A DNA stretch of 51,626 bases, taken from an uncultured Bacteroidales bacterium. Lineage in GTDB: Bacteria > Bacteroidota > Bacteroidia > Bacteroidales > Paludibacteraceae. Numbering within the stretch: position 1 is the first letter of the stretch; each line of letters opens with the position of its first letter. Below are positions 24,534 to 33,627 of this stretch, in pieces. A program made the position numbers and the translations under genes. The notes beneath the pieces are model-generated. The model did no database searches and had not been told where the DNA came from. It worked only from the letters and a program-made list of their open reading frames with translations. Location: positions 1 through 51,626 of the forward strand of contig CADBYS010000024.1 in the NCBI GenBank assembly GCA_902798965.1, given 5' to 3'.

Positions 24534-24575
24534 TTACGATCGGCATAGCCGTGCTTTCGATCGGCAAAGCCGTGC
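24534..24575 (-). repeat. Two tandem 21-base units between tsaD and the exosortase gene
   Basis: 24534-24554 and 24555-24575 differ at three positions; each contains the small palindrome CGGCNNNGCCG. The unit begins right after the tsaD stop codon, and the second unit (in coding direction) carries one of the two candidate start codons of the exosortase. Confidence 0.9.
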
Positions 24576-25649
24576 TTAAATTCTTGTCTTTGCGTATGGT
24601 ACTTCCTCTATTGAGCAGAACTCTCCATCCAGATACTTGTAGTATCCCGCTTGTGCAATCATCGCGGCATTGTCGGTTGTGAACGAGAAGGGTGGTATGA
24701 ACGCCTGCCAATGATAGCGGCGTGCATAATCGAGTAGGGCAGCACGGAGTCCGCTGTTGGCACTCACTCCTCCGGCTACGGCTACTTGACTTATTCCTAA
24801 ATCCTTGGCGGCTTTCTTGAGTTTGCGCATCAGGATATCGATGACGGTTGTTTGCAGGGCTGCACAGTAATCTTCCCTGAGATTAGGCACACGTGCTGCC
24901 AACTCGTCAATGCTATCCACACCCTCGGCTGCCATCTGATCGCGCAAGGAGTAGAGGAACGATGTTTTCAGACCGGAGAATGAATAGTCGTAACCGGGCA
25001 AATTCGGTTTGGCGAGCGGGTATTTGCTCGCATCGCCTTGCTGCGCCAGTTTGTCAACCCAAGGGCCTCCCGGGTACGGCAAACCGAGCACCTTGGCGCA
25101 CTTGTCGAACGCTTCGCCGGCAGCATCGTCGATGGTTTGACCGATGATCTGCATATCATTGTAGGCGCGGATGAGCACAACTTGGCTGTTGCCTCCGCTG
25201 ACGAGCAGACAGAGGAACGGGAATGTAGGATGCTTGTATTCAATGCCTTGCAGTTTCGGGTTGGCGGCAATCATCTCCGGTGCGGGATGCACGAAATGTG
25301 CCATCACATGTCCCTGCAGATGGTTGACCTCGATGAGTGGGATGTTTAGGCTGAGCGCCAAGCCTTTGGCAAACGAAGTGCCGACCAGCAGACTACCCAA
25401 CAATCCGGGACCGCGAGTGAAAGCGATAGCACTCAGCTCTTCTTTCTTGACCCCTGCACGCTTGAGTGCCGCATCCACCACAGGAACGATGTTTTGCTGA
25501 TGAGCACGACTCGCCAACTCCGGAACAACACCTCCGAACTCCTCATGAACCGACTGCGAGGCGGTCACATTGCTAAGCAACAATCCCTCGCGAAGTACGG
25601 CTGCAGAGGTATCGTCGCAACTCGATTCGATGGATAATATGGTTACCAT
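24576..25649 (-). CDS. tsaD: tRNA threonylcarbamoyladenosine biosynthesis protein TsaD
   Basis: 357 residues from the ATG at 25649; upstream codons in the same frame derive from a repeat array. TsaD, with TsaB/E, transfers threonylcarbamoyl to A37 of ANN-decoding tRNAs. The metal-binding H-x3-H is His110/His114 in E-V-N-H-L-Q-G-H-V. ASKHA-fold motifs S-I-E-S-S-C-D-D-T-S at the start and C-L-L-V-S-G-G-N-S-Q-V-V are present. Essential housekeeping gene, with its own promoter that overlaps the waaA promoter on the other strand. Confidence 0.96.
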   Translation of the reverse strand: MVTILSIESSCDDTSAAVLREGLLLSNVTASQSVHEEFGGVVPELASRAHQQNIVPVVDAALKRAGVKKEELSAIAFTRGPGLLGSLLVGTSFAKGLALSLNIPLIEVNHLQGHVMAHFVHPAPEMIAANPKLQGIEYKHPTFPFLCLLVSGGNSQVVLIRAYNDMQIIGQTIDDAAGEAFDKCAKVLGLPYPGGPWVDKLAQQGDASKYPLAKPNLPGYDYSFSGLKTSFLYSLRDQMAAEGVDSIDELAARVPNLREDYCAALQTTVIDILMRKLKKAAKDLGISQVAVAGGVSANSGLRAALLDYARRYHWQAFIPPFSFTTDNAAMIAQAGYYKYLDGEFCSIEEVPYAKTRI

Positions 25650-25730
25650 TTGTTTATTTGTCATTTTGTAATTTGCCGTTTTTTTCGTTTGCCATTTGGG
25701 CATTTATTTGGCAATTTGGTAATTTTTTAC
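25650..25730. repeat. Heptad array ATTTGTC/ATTTGCC type
   Basis: About ten degenerate words fill the tsaD leader. It is similar in wording to the KS-CLF linker array at 14166-14216. Confidence 0.75.
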
Positions 25731-25741
25731 AAAAAATCGTA

Positions 25742-25772
25742 CAAATTTACAACAAATATTTGGAAATTCCAA
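25742..25772 (-). promoter_or_regulatory. tsaD promoter, overlapping the waaA promoter
   Basis: Minus strand TTG (25772-25770), 20 bases, TAAATTTG (25749-25742). The TTG element lies inside the spacer of the opposing promoter. Confidence 0.65.
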
Positions 25773-25790
25773 AAAAAAGTTGTATATTTG
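25760..25790 (+). promoter_or_regulatory. waaA promoter, overlapping the tsaD promoter
   Basis: TTG at 25760-25762, 20 bases, TATATTTG at 25783-25790. It shares 13 bases with the opposing tsaD promoter, so the two cannot be occupied by RNA polymerase together. Confidence 0.75.
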
Positions 25791-25842
25791 CGCACTTTTT
25801 ATGATTTGAAAGTTGAAAATTGTAAGTTGAAAGAAAATTATA

Positions 25843-27051
25843 ATGTATTTTTATATATTTTTGGTGTGGTTGGCTTCTCTGTTTGGCAACAAGAAAGCAC
25901 GTGACTTGTTTCATGGTCAGTGGAAGGCAACCGATGGGTTACGAACGCGTTTGCCCCATAAGACGGGCAAGCAGCGCCGTGTGTGGATTCATGTGGCTTC
26001 GGTCGGCGAGTTTGAGCAAGCTCGTCCGATTATTGAGCGGCTGCGCAGCGAGCATCCCCAGGTGGAGATTGTGCTCACGTTCTTCTCTCCATCAGGCTAC
26101 AACCTGCGCAAGGACTACGATCAGGTGAACGCCGTGACGTATATGCCTTTTGCTACGCGCCGTAATGCGCGAATGTTCCTGGATGTCGTCAAGCCCGATA
26201 TGGCTATCTTCGTCAAGTACGAGTTTTGGCCGGCATACTTGCGCGAACTGCACAAACGCAACATCAAGACCTACAGCATTTCCGCTATCTTCCGCGAGAA
26301 ACAGGCCTTCTTCCGCTGGTACGGTAAGCCGTACAGGAACATATTGAAATATTTTACGGCAATCTACGTGCAAGACGAACCTTCGGCACAGTTATTGCAG
26401 CAATACGGGATAGAAAATGTGGAAGTGGCCGGCGATACGCGTTTCGACCGCGTGCAGATGATTGCGCAGCAAGCGAAGGATATACCCCAAGTGGAACGTT
26501 TCGCCGCCGGCAGCGACAAGGTGATCATTGCCGGCAGTACATGGCCTAAGGACGAAGAGTTGTTGGCGCGCTACGTGGCAACGCACTCCGATGTGCGTCT
26601 GGTGCTTGCACCGCACGAGATACACGAGGCACATTTGCATCAGATATTTGAGCAGTTCGAGGGACGACATGTGCGGCTCACGCAAGCCACTATCAACAAT
26701 GTGGATGCCGTGCGTGTGCTGGTTGTGGATACAATGGGGATGCTCTCGTCCATCTACCGTTACGGCCATGTGGCGTATATTGGCGGAGGATTCGGCGTAG
26801 GCATTCACAACACGATAGAGGCGGCTGTATTCGGTATTCCCGTGCTGTTTGGCCCGAACTACAAGAACTTCCGCGAAGCCTGCGCACTGATTGACAATGG
26901 CGGAGCATTCCCGGTTCGGAATTATGAAGAGTTCGAAGCCGCGATGGACAAAGCTTTGGAGGAACATGAGACCTTAGGCAAGAAAGCAAGTGATTATGTA
27001 GAGTCAGAACTTGGCGCTACTGATAAAATTTATAAGAAACTATTCGGATAG
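25843..27051 (+). CDS. waaA: 3-deoxy-D-manno-octulosonic acid (Kdo) transferase
   Basis: 402 residues, normal length. Inner-membrane GT30 enzyme that adds Kdo to lipid A precursor. An N-terminal hydrophobic anchor (~1-15) precedes V-W-I-H-V-A-S-V-G-E-F-E-Q-A, which includes the proposed catalytic base E; later blocks V-K-Y-E-F-W-P, A-G-S-T-W, A-P-H-E, Y-I-G-G-G-F and G-I-H-N-T-I-E-A-A match WaaA. It has its own promoter. Confirms a Gram-negative envelope with lipid A. Confidence 0.95.
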   Translation: MYFYIFLVWLASLFGNKKARDLFHGQWKATDGLRTRLPHKTGKQRRVWIHVASVGEFEQARPIIERLRSEHPQVEIVLTFFSPSGYNLRKDYDQVNAVTYMPFATRRNARMFLDVVKPDMAIFVKYEFWPAYLRELHKRNIKTYSISAIFREKQAFFRWYGKPYRNILKYFTAIYVQDEPSAQLLQQYGIENVEVAGDTRFDRVQMIAQQAKDIPQVERFAAGSDKVIIAGSTWPKDEELLARYVATHSDVRLVLAPHEIHEAHLHQIFEQFEGRHVRLTQATINNVDAVRVLVVDTMGMLSSIYRYGHVAYIGGGFGVGIHNTIEAAVFGIPVLFGPNYKNFREACALIDNGGAFPVRNYEEFEAAMDKALEEHETLGKKASDYVESELGATDKIYKKLFG

Positions 27052-27070
27052 ACCGCTGTGCAAGTAATTA

Positions 27071-27118
27071 GGCTTTCGACTTTCGACTTTGAGTGAGCGA
27101 AGCGAGCGGTCTTTCGAC
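27071..27118. repeat. Heptad array TTTCGAC with GAGCGAAGCGAGCGGTC element
   Basis: Two TTTCGAC words, then the imperfect palindrome GTGAGCGAAGCGAGC and GGTCTTTCGAC. AGACCGCT at the waaA end and AGCGGTCT here could pair as a weak stem. Confidence 0.8.
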
Positions 27119-27132
27119 TAAAATAATAAACA

Positions 27133-28467
27133 ATGGCACAAAAACCCGCAATACCCAAAGGAACGCGTGACTTCTCGCAACTGGAGATGGCACGTCGTAA
27201 CTATATTTTTAACACAATCCGCGAAGTATTTGGCAAGTATGGCTTCGCGCAGATAGAAACGCCTGCCATGGAGCTGATGTCCACCTTGATGGGCAAGTAC
27301 GGCGAGGAAGGCGACAAACTCTTGTTCCGCATTCAGAACTCCGGCGAGAAGGCAAATGAGGCTCCGGAGAAAGGCTTGCGCTACGACCTGACCGTACCGT
27401 TTGCACGCTACGTCGTACAACACCGCGATACGATACAGTTCCCCTTCAAGCGCTACCAGATACAACCCGTTTGGCGAGCCGACCGACCGCAGAAGGGTAG
27501 GTATCGCGAGTTCTATCAGTGCGACGTGGATGTGGTAGGCACGAACAGTCTGCTCGCCGAGGTTGAACTGATACAGATCGTCGAAGAGGTGTATCGCCAT
27601 TTGGGTATACGTGTCAGTCTGCACCTGAACAACCGCAAGATTCTTGCCGGTATAGCCGAGGTAATCGGTGCACCCGACAAGATGATCGATATCACCGTAG
27701 CCATCGACAAACTGGACAAGATAGGTGTAGAGGCTGTGAATGCCGAACTGATAGAGCGTGGATTGAGCAACGAGGCAGTTGCAGCCTTGCAGCCCATTCT
27801 GAACCTCAGCGGCTCGAATAATGAGAAACTCAGCCAACTGCGTACGATACTTGCCGGCAGCGAAGTAGGATTGAAAGGAGTTGATGAACTGGAGACTATC
27901 TTTAATCTAACAGACGCAGTCGGTCTCACATCTAACAGCGCAGCGGTCTCACAGCGCAGCGGTCTCACCATCGAGCTCGACCTCTGCTTGGCGCGCGGCT
28001 TGAACTACTACACGGGTGCGATCTTCGAGGTGAAGGCGCTGGATGTTCAGATGGGTTCAATAACCGGCGGCGGACGTTACGACAATCTGACAGGTATCTT
28101 CGGTATGCCGGATGTTTCGGGTGTAGGCATATCGTTCGGCGCAGACCGTATATACGATGTACTGACCGAATTGAATCTGTATCCCGAAGAGCTGCAATCG
28201 GCTACGCAACTGCTGTTTGCCTGCTTTGGGGATGAGGAGTTGAAGTTCGCCATGCAGGCTGCCACGGCGTTGCGTGCCCGAGGAATGCGCGTGGAGGTTT
28301 ATCCCGAAGCCGTGAAGATGAAACGTCAGATGGCGTACGCCGATGCCAAACATATACCGTACGTGGCTATCATCGGTAGTAACGAACTACAGGAAAAGAA
28401 AGTGATGCTCAAGAACATGCTTACAGGCGAACAGAGCCTGGTTAGCGTGGATGAGATCCAATTATAA
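27133..28467 (+). CDS. hisS: Histidyl-tRNA synthetase
   Basis: 444 residues, class II synthetase. Motif 2 lies in [23 protein letters not shown] (split here for length: [15 protein letters not shown], then [12 protein letters not shown]), and the histidine-binding [10 protein letters not shown] and G-G-G-R-Y-D-N-L are intact. Just before the latter, residues ~261-280 come from a short tandem repeat (27908-27968) not expected in the family. The only tRNA in the window is tRNA-His, 16 kb away. Translated from its own start, 81 bases after waaA. Confidence 0.95.
   Translation: MAQKPAIPKGTRDFSQLEMARRNYIFNTIREVFGKYGFAQIETPAMELMSTLMGKYGEEGDKLLFRIQNSGEKANEAPEKGLRYDLTVPFARYVVQHRDTIQFPFKRYQIQPVWRADRPQKGRYREFYQCDVDVVGTNSLLAEVELIQIVEEVYRHLGIRVSLHLNNRKILAGIAEVIGAPDKMIDITVAIDKLDKIGVEAVNAELIERGLSNEAVAALQPILNLSGSNNEKLSQLRTILAGSEVGLKGVDELETIFNLTDAVGLTSNSAAVSQRSGLTIELDLCLARGLNYYTGAIFEVKALDVQMGSITGGGRYDNLTGIFGMPDVSGVGISFGADRIYDVLTELNLYPEELQSATQLLFACFGDEELKFAMQAATALRARGMRVEVYPEAVKMKRQMAYADAKHIPYVAIIGSNELQEKKVMLKNMLTGEQSLVSVDEIQL
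27908..27968 (+). repeat. In-frame tandem repeat CAGCGCAGCGGTCTCAC in hisS
   Basis: Three imperfect copies of CGCAGCGGTCTCAC, two of them preceded by ATCTAACAG. Related to the CAGCGAAGCGGTC elements in intergenic gaps at 4357 and 27098. Encodes an S/T/A-rich stretch next to the histidine-binding loop. Confidence 0.85.
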
Positions 28468-28511
28468 TTTACAAAATGGTTCCCAAAAACCAAAATAAAA
28501 AAATAATATTC

Positions 28512-30845
28512 ATGAAAAAGATAATTCTTTCTCTTGTCGTGATGACAATCAGTCTGGCATCGTTTGCGGTGCCCGCTCGTCGTGGGTTCCACGACTTCCA
28601 GCAACCCGATGGCACAACCATCTCGCTTACTCTCGCCGGTGACGAGTTCTGTCACTGGTATGAATCGGCCGACGGTACGGTGTATAAGCAAACCGAGGAT
28701 GGCCGTTTTGTTGCTACCACTCGCGAGCAGATCAATGCTCGCCGTAAGGCTTCGCCTAAGTTCCGCTCGATGCAAGCACACCGTGCAAAAAAGATTGGCT
28801 CAGATCCTAATCTCGCACCGAAAGGTATCGTTATCCTTGTTAACTTCAAGGACAGTCAGATGAAAAGCGCGCATACCAATGCCGTATTCAACGAGTTGTG
28901 CAATGCAACGAACTGTACCGTTAACGACGGGTATCCTTCCGCAGCACAGTACTTCGCCGATCAATCCGACGGAGCATATCGTCCTATTTTTGATGTCTTT
29001 GGCCCTGTAACGCTAAGCAAGAATACCAGTTACTACGGCAAGAACGATTCGGATGACAACGACGAGCATGCTACCGATGCTGTGATTGAGGCTTGTATCC
29101 TTGCCAACGACCAGTATGACAACCTCAACTTCGCCGATTACGATTCGGACAACGATGGCAAAGTAGATTTCGTATATGTCATCTATGCCGGCAAAGGCGA
29201 GGCGGATGGCGGTGCATCTACAACTATTTGGCCGCACAACTGGAGTATAGACGAGTGGGTTACATCGTATAGTTCGTTAGCCGATTATACGAAAGCGCAA
29301 ACACGTTTGGATAACGTATATCTGGACAACTACGCTATGTCTTCGGAGCTTTCCGGCAACGACTTGGGCGGTATTGGCACGCTCTGCCACGAGTTCGGTC
29401 ACGTTATTGGTTTGCCCGACTTCTACGAGACCAACTATGGCAACAACTACAAGAACGCCTTGACCCCCAACGATTGGGACATCATGGACGGTGGTGCATA
29501 TAACGGTGACGGTCACTGCCCGCCGAACTACAGCCCGTGGGAGAAATACTTCTTTGGATGGCATACTCCTATTAACCTCGGTAACGAAGGACAATTGCTC
29601 ACGCTCCAAGCCAACGGCACGACAGGCTATCAGGCCTACCAGATCAACCAAAGCGGTAGTCTGATCGGTGCCACTACAGCCAGCGAGTGCTATTACATCG
29701 AGAACCGCCAACAGCAAGGTTGGGATGAGGGACTGCCACATCACGGCATGCTCATCTGGAAGGTGAAATACAACGCAACGGCCTGGGATAACAACGCCCC
29801 GAATGGTGATGACACAAGCGGTTCGCCGCTCTATACTATTGTTTCTGCCAGTGGCACGAAGATAGGAACGCATATCAATAGAAGTGAAACGGCTTATGAG
29901 TATGACGGTCCCAACAACCCTTATCCGGGTGCTGCCAACGTACACTCGAAGACTATTGCCAACAAGCCGCTGCTGGATATCCAAGAGGCAAATGGCGTGA
30001 TTACCCTCACGTACATCGAGGAGCCGGCTGTGGTTATCGATCCGTTCGAACTGACATGGATGGTAGGTGACACAGAGTTTGCTACCACTATGTCAACGAA
30101 CACCGGCAAAGTTGTTCTGCCGGAAAATGATCCTACTCCGTGCGACGATACCAAGGTGTTTGTCGGTTGGACGCGTACGGCTAACTACACGAACGCCACG
30201 ACTGCTCCTACCTTTGTGAAAACCGGTGATGCTGCCGAGGAAGGTGACATCTTCTATGCCGTGTTTGCTACGGAAACAGAAAGTGCAGCGGTCGTACAAA
30301 ATACTACGTATACCTTTACTTCCAAGACGTGGGCAGATGCTACTAACTCCTGGAAATGTGATAGTGAGGCTTATGGCTATGTCAATAATCAAGGTGTACA
30401 AGTAACATCGGCAAAAACCGGAGCCGGAGCTACGTCCAAACAGTCGTTTAGTAATGTGAGCAAGGTCGTTGCAAACTATTGCACCAATGCAACTAAAGGT
30501 GTAGGTAGTATCACTATCAAGATAGGTAGTTCAGAGGTTACGCATGATGTAACCAAAAACGGTGGTACGACCTTGCGTGACTTGCAGTTTGATTTTAATG
30601 CAGCTTCCGGCGTTGCTTCTATTGAGGTAACATGTACTACGAACTCCATCTACGTCAACTCCTTGACCTTCACAGCAGGTGGCAGCGGTACTACCTACAG
30701 TGACTACACCACAGCATGCACAACCACGGAAACAAGTGTTGTGAGCGTTCCTGAGTACCCCGCAGCCGTTAAGGCTATCCGCAACGGACAAGTGGTAATC
30801 ATCCGCGACGGACAAGTATTCAACCTGCTGGGTGTACAGCAATAA
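28512..30845 (+). CDS. Secreted M6-family (immune-inhibitor-A-like) metalloprotease
   Basis: 777 residues from the ATG at 28512, which gives a clean signal peptide (M-K-K-I-I-L-S-L-V-V-M-T-I-S-L-A-S-F-A). Zinc site H293-E-F-G-H297 followed by V-I-G-L-P-D-F. A calcium-type loop D-Y-D-S-D-N-D-G-K-V-D lies at 209-219. About 510-590 is a small beta domain with F-V-G-W-T, shared with the surface protein at 41511. The last ~25 residues (A-V-K-A-I-R-N-G-Q-V-V-I-I-R-D-G, then QVFNLLGVQ) form a tail also found, in variant form, in that protein, probably a secretion or anchoring signal. Confidence 0.9.
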   Translation: MKKIILSLVVMTISLASFAVPARRGFHDFQQPDGTTISLTLAGDEFCHWYESADGTVYKQTEDGRFVATTREQINARRKASPKFRSMQAHRAKKIGSDPNLAPKGIVILVNFKDSQMKSAHTNAVFNELCNATNCTVNDGYPSAAQYFADQSDGAYRPIFDVFGPVTLSKNTSYYGKNDSDDNDEHATDAVIEACILANDQYDNLNFADYDSDNDGKVDFVYVIYAGKGEADGGASTTIWPHNWSIDEWVTSYSSLADYTKAQTRLDNVYLDNYAMSSELSGNDLGGIGTLCHEFGHVIGLPDFYETNYGNNYKNALTPNDWDIMDGGAYNGDGHCPPNYSPWEKYFFGWHTPINLGNEGQLLTLQANGTTGYQAYQINQSGSLIGATTASECYYIENRQQQGWDEGLPHHGMLIWKVKYNATAWDNNAPNGDDTSGSPLYTIVSASGTKIGTHINRSETAYEYDGPNNPYPGAANVHSKTIANKPLLDIQEANGVITLTYIEEPAVVIDPFELTWMVGDTEFATTMSTNTGKVVLPENDPTPCDDTKVFVGWTRTANYTNATTAPTFVKTGDAAEEGDIFYAVFATETESAAVVQNTTYTFTSKTWADATNSWKCDSEAYGYVNNQGVQVTSAKTGAGATSKQSFSNVSKVVANYCTNATKGVGSITIKIGSSEVTHDVTKNGGTTLRDLQFDFNAASGVASIEVTCTTNSIYVNSLTFTAGGSGTTYSDYTTACTTTETSVVSVPEYPAAVKAIRNGQVVIIRDGQVFNLLGVQQ

Positions 30846-30854
30846 CATCCATAA

Positions 30855-30907
30855 TAACTTAACAGCTTAACGCTTTAACAATTTAACGGCTTAACAGTTT
30901 AACAACT
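30855..30907 (+). repeat. Heptad array TTTAACA/CTTAACG
   Basis: About seven words fill the whole gap between the protease gene and the DUF1599 gene. Same words and same plus-strand orientation as in the minus-strand pigment cluster. Confidence 0.93.
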
Positions 30908-30908
30908 T

Positions 30909-31448
30909 ATGACGACTTCCGAAGCATACGACAGCGTTTTGGCACAGTGCCGAAACATCTACGTCAAAAAGATGAAAGATTACGGACCCTCGTGGCGCAT
31001 TATGCGTCCGCAGACGGTCAACGACCAGCTCTTCATCAAGGCCAAACGTATTCGCACTCTGGAGATGACAGGTGTGAATCTGGTCGGCGAAGATATAGCC
31101 GGCGAGATGCGGGCGATTGTCAACTATTCTGTTATGGGCATCATCCAACTGCGTCACGGCTTTGCCGACAACGTGGATATGTCGGCTGCTGAGGCTACGG
31201 AGTTGTACGATAAGTATGTAGCGGAAGCTAAAGCGTTAATGCTGCGCAAGAACCATGATTACGGCGAAGCGTGGAGGGATATGTTGCCCTCCTCGCTCGT
31301 CGATATCATCCTAACGAAGATCAATCGGAACAAGCAGATTGCCTCCAACGACAACAAGACCCTCATTTCCGAAGGCGCCGACGGCAACTACTTCGATATG
31401 CTCAACTATGCCGTGTTCTATCTTATTTTGACAAGCGAAAATCAATAA
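30909..31448 (+). CDS. DUF1599 protein
   Basis: 179 residues. Two homologous halves: K-K-M-K-D-Y-G-P-S-W-R-I-M-R at ~20-33 and R-K-N-H-D-Y-G-E-A-W-R-D-M at ~113-125, each followed by a helix with I-x-x-K-x-x-R. This is the DUF1599 (nucleotide-modification-associated) family, common in Bacteroidota next to a DoxX-like gene, as here. Molecular function is unknown. Confidence 0.88.
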   Translation: MTTSEAYDSVLAQCRNIYVKKMKDYGPSWRIMRPQTVNDQLFIKAKRIRTLEMTGVNLVGEDIAGEMRAIVNYSVMGIIQLRHGFADNVDMSAAEATELYDKYVAEAKALMLRKNHDYGEAWRDMLPSSLVDIILTKINRNKQIASNDNKTLISEGADGNYFDMLNYAVFYLILTSENQ

Positions 31449-31496
31449 TCTCGAAGTATCGATATATCGGTATTTCGAAATATCGAAATTTTGTAA
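31449..31496 (+). repeat. Heptad-like array TATCGAT/TATTTCG
   Basis: Words built on ATCGA/TCGAAAT with an approximate 7-base period fill the 53-base gap before the DoxX-like gene. Confidence 0.65.
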
Positions 31497-31501
31497 CAAC
31501 T

Positions 31502-32611
31502 ATGAACAAAGCATCTCATATCATCGGTTCAGTCGCCCGTACGTTGCTGGCGCTGACGTTCTTGTTCTCGGGCTTCGTGAAGGCCGTTGACCCGCTCGGC
31601 ACGGTGTATAAGATCCAGGACTACCTGACAGCTTTCGGCGGGTTCTTTACCTCCTTGCTGCCTCTGGCAACCGTAGCGGCTGTGCTCCTCATCCTTACCG
31701 AATGGACGCTCGGCGTGATGATGCTATGCAACATCCGTACGCAATTAACAGCCTGGCTCTCGTTGGCATTCTATGCCGTGATGTTGCCGCTCACGCTGTA
31801 TATCGCGCTTACGAATCCGATTACGGATTGTGGCTGTTTCGGCGATGCGCTGGTGATCAGCAACTGGCAGACGTTCTGGAAAAATGTGGTGCTTATGGCA
31901 CTTGTCATCGTCTTGCTTTGCACGAAACGGCATATACCGCAGACCTTCGTTTGGTGGGCTGAACTCGGCATCGTAGTGATAGGTATGGCGCTGGCAGGCG
32001 GATTGATGCTCTATACGCATTACCATCTGCCGCTCATCGATTTTCGTCCGTACAAGATAGGCAACAATATCCCCGAACTGATGGAGATCCCCGATGACGC
32101 TCCGCACGATGTATATGAGATCACGCTCTATTACGAGAAGGATAGGGAAGTACAGGCATTCACCATGCAAGATTACCCGCGTGGCGACAGCACTTGGCGC
32201 TTCGTGGATCAGGAGTCGCGACTTGTGCAGAAAGGTTACGAGCCGCCCATCCATGACTTCGAGCTGGTTAACTACGAGGGTGAAGACCTCACCTACGATA
32301 TACTGGAAATGGAGCACGTGACACTCATCGTGATGTACGACCTGCAGAAAGCCGACCTTAGCCAACTGCCGAAGGTAGCGCAGCTGTGCCGGAATAATCA
32401 GGAAGAGGAGCAGCCCGTATATATCCTCACTTCCGCGACCGAAGATCAGATTGAGGAGTTCATCGAGGATAACAAGCTTGATTTGGAGCGCGAAATCTTC
32501 CTCACGGCTGACGGCATTATGCTCAAGACCATCGTACGTGCCAACCCGGGTGTGTTTGTTGTAGAGAATGGTACAATAACAGATAAATATAACATCCGCA
32601 ATCGTCAATAA
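31502..32611 (+). CDS. DoxX/MauE-like membrane protein with C-terminal thioredoxin-like part (BT_3928 family)
   Basis: 369 residues from the ATG at 31502. Four to five helices in residues ~1-190 with F-L-F-S-G-F-V-K-A-V-D-P and the cysteine pair D-C-G-C-F-G-D (C110, C112), as in MauE/VKOR-type redox membrane proteins. The C-terminal ~170 residues look like a thioredoxin fold without an obvious C-x-x-C. The gene next to DUF1599 and upstream of thioredoxin reductase points to periplasmic thiol-redox work. Its stop codon lies at the start of a repeat array. Confidence 0.83.
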   Translation: MNKASHIIGSVARTLLALTFLFSGFVKAVDPLGTVYKIQDYLTAFGGFFTSLLPLATVAAVLLILTEWTLGVMMLCNIRTQLTAWLSLAFYAVMLPLTLYIALTNPITDCGCFGDALVISNWQTFWKNVVLMALVIVLLCTKRHIPQTFVWWAELGIVVIGMALAGGLMLYTHYHLPLIDFRPYKIGNNIPELMEIPDDAPHDVYEITLYYEKDREVQAFTMQDYPRGDSTWRFVDQESRLVQKGYEPPIHDFELVNYEGEDLTYDILEMEHVTLIVMYDLQKADLSQLPKVAQLCRNNQEEEQPVYILTSATEDQIEEFIEDNKLDLEREIFLTADGIMLKTIVRANPGVFVVENGTITDKYNIRNRQ

Positions 32612-32682
32612 ATACAATCGTCAATCAATCGTAAATCGTCAATCAATCGTAAATCGTCAATCAATCGTAAATCGTCAATAAA
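32600..32682 (+). repeat. Heptad array AATCGTC/AATCGTA/AATCAAT
   Basis: About eleven words with a strict 7-base period, ending 1 base before the trxB start codon; it also contains the stop codon of the upstream gene (32609-32611). Confidence 0.95.
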
Positions 32683-32683
32683 T

Positions 32684-33604
32684 ATGAAATGCTTGATTAT
32701 TGGCTCGGGCCCTGCGGGCTACACAGCAGCCATCTACGCCTCGCGCGCTAACTTACAACCTGTACTGATCGAAGGTCCGCAACTGGGCGGGCAACTGACT
32801 ATAACCACCGAAGTGGAGAACTTCCCCGGTTATCCAGATGGCGTGGAGCCGTTCCAGATGATGGACGATCTGCGTCGTCAAGCCGAACGTTTCGGCACGC
32901 AGTTCGTGTCGGCTATCGTGGAGAAAGTGGATTTCTCTTGTTCGCCCAAGAAGGTGTGGGCGGACGATGGCAATCTGTATGAGGCAGAGACAGTAATCAT
33001 CGCCACGGGCGCTTCCGCCAAGTGGCTGGGAATCCCGAGTGAGAAGGAATATAGAGGTCGTGGCGTGAGTGCTTGCGCTACATGCGACGGGTTTTTCTAC
33101 CGCGGCAAGACCGTGGCTGTGGTAGGCGGAGGCGATACAGCCTGCGAGGAAGCAACCTATCTGGCTAATCTGTGCCAAAAGGTGTATATGATCGTCCGCA
33201 AGCCATACTTGCGTGCTTCGGAGATTATGCAACAGCGCGTGTTCAACAACCCGAAGATCGAGGTCCTGTTCGAGCACAACACCCTGCAACTTACGGGCGA
33301 ACAGAAGGTACAAGGCGCTGACTTGATTTATAAGAAAGGTCTGCCGGAAGAGGAGGTGCGACATATTGCTATCGACGGATTCTTCCTGGCTATCGGTCAT
33401 CAGCCCAACACTAAGCTGTTTGCTGATTACTTGGATTTGGATGCTGAGGGATATATCAAGGTAGAGGGCGACAGTCCCCGCACAAACGTGCCGGGTGTGT
33501 TTGCCGCCGGCGATTGTGCCGACCCGCATTACCGTCAAGCCGTGGTAGCTGCCGCTGCCGGCTGCAAAGCCGCCATCGAAGCCGACCGCTATCTCAAGAA
33601 CTAA
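32684..33604 (+). CDS. trxB: Thioredoxin reductase
   Basis: 306 residues, standard length. FAD-binding G-S-G-P-A-G at 7-12, redox pair Cys131/Cys134 in S-A-C-A-T-C-D-G-F-F-Y (the usual C-A-T-C), NADPH loop V-G-G-G-D-T-A at about 147, and C-terminal A-G-D-C-A-D. Reduces thioredoxin with NADPH in the cytoplasm. Confidence 0.95.
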   Translation: MKCLIIGSGPAGYTAAIYASRANLQPVLIEGPQLGGQLTITTEVENFPGYPDGVEPFQMMDDLRRQAERFGTQFVSAIVEKVDFSCSPKKVWADDGNLYEAETVIIATGASAKWLGIPSEKEYRGRGVSACATCDGFFYRGKTVAVVGGGDTACEEATYLANLCQKVYMIVRKPYLRASEIMQQRVFNNPKIEVLFEHNTLQLTGEQKVQGADLIYKKGLPEEEVRHIAIDGFFLAIGHQPNTKLFADYLDLDAEGYIKVEGDSPRTNVPGVFAAGDCADPHYRQAVVAAAAGCKAAIEADRYLKN

Positions 33605-33627
33605 GAAACAGTAAATACAAAAGAGAT

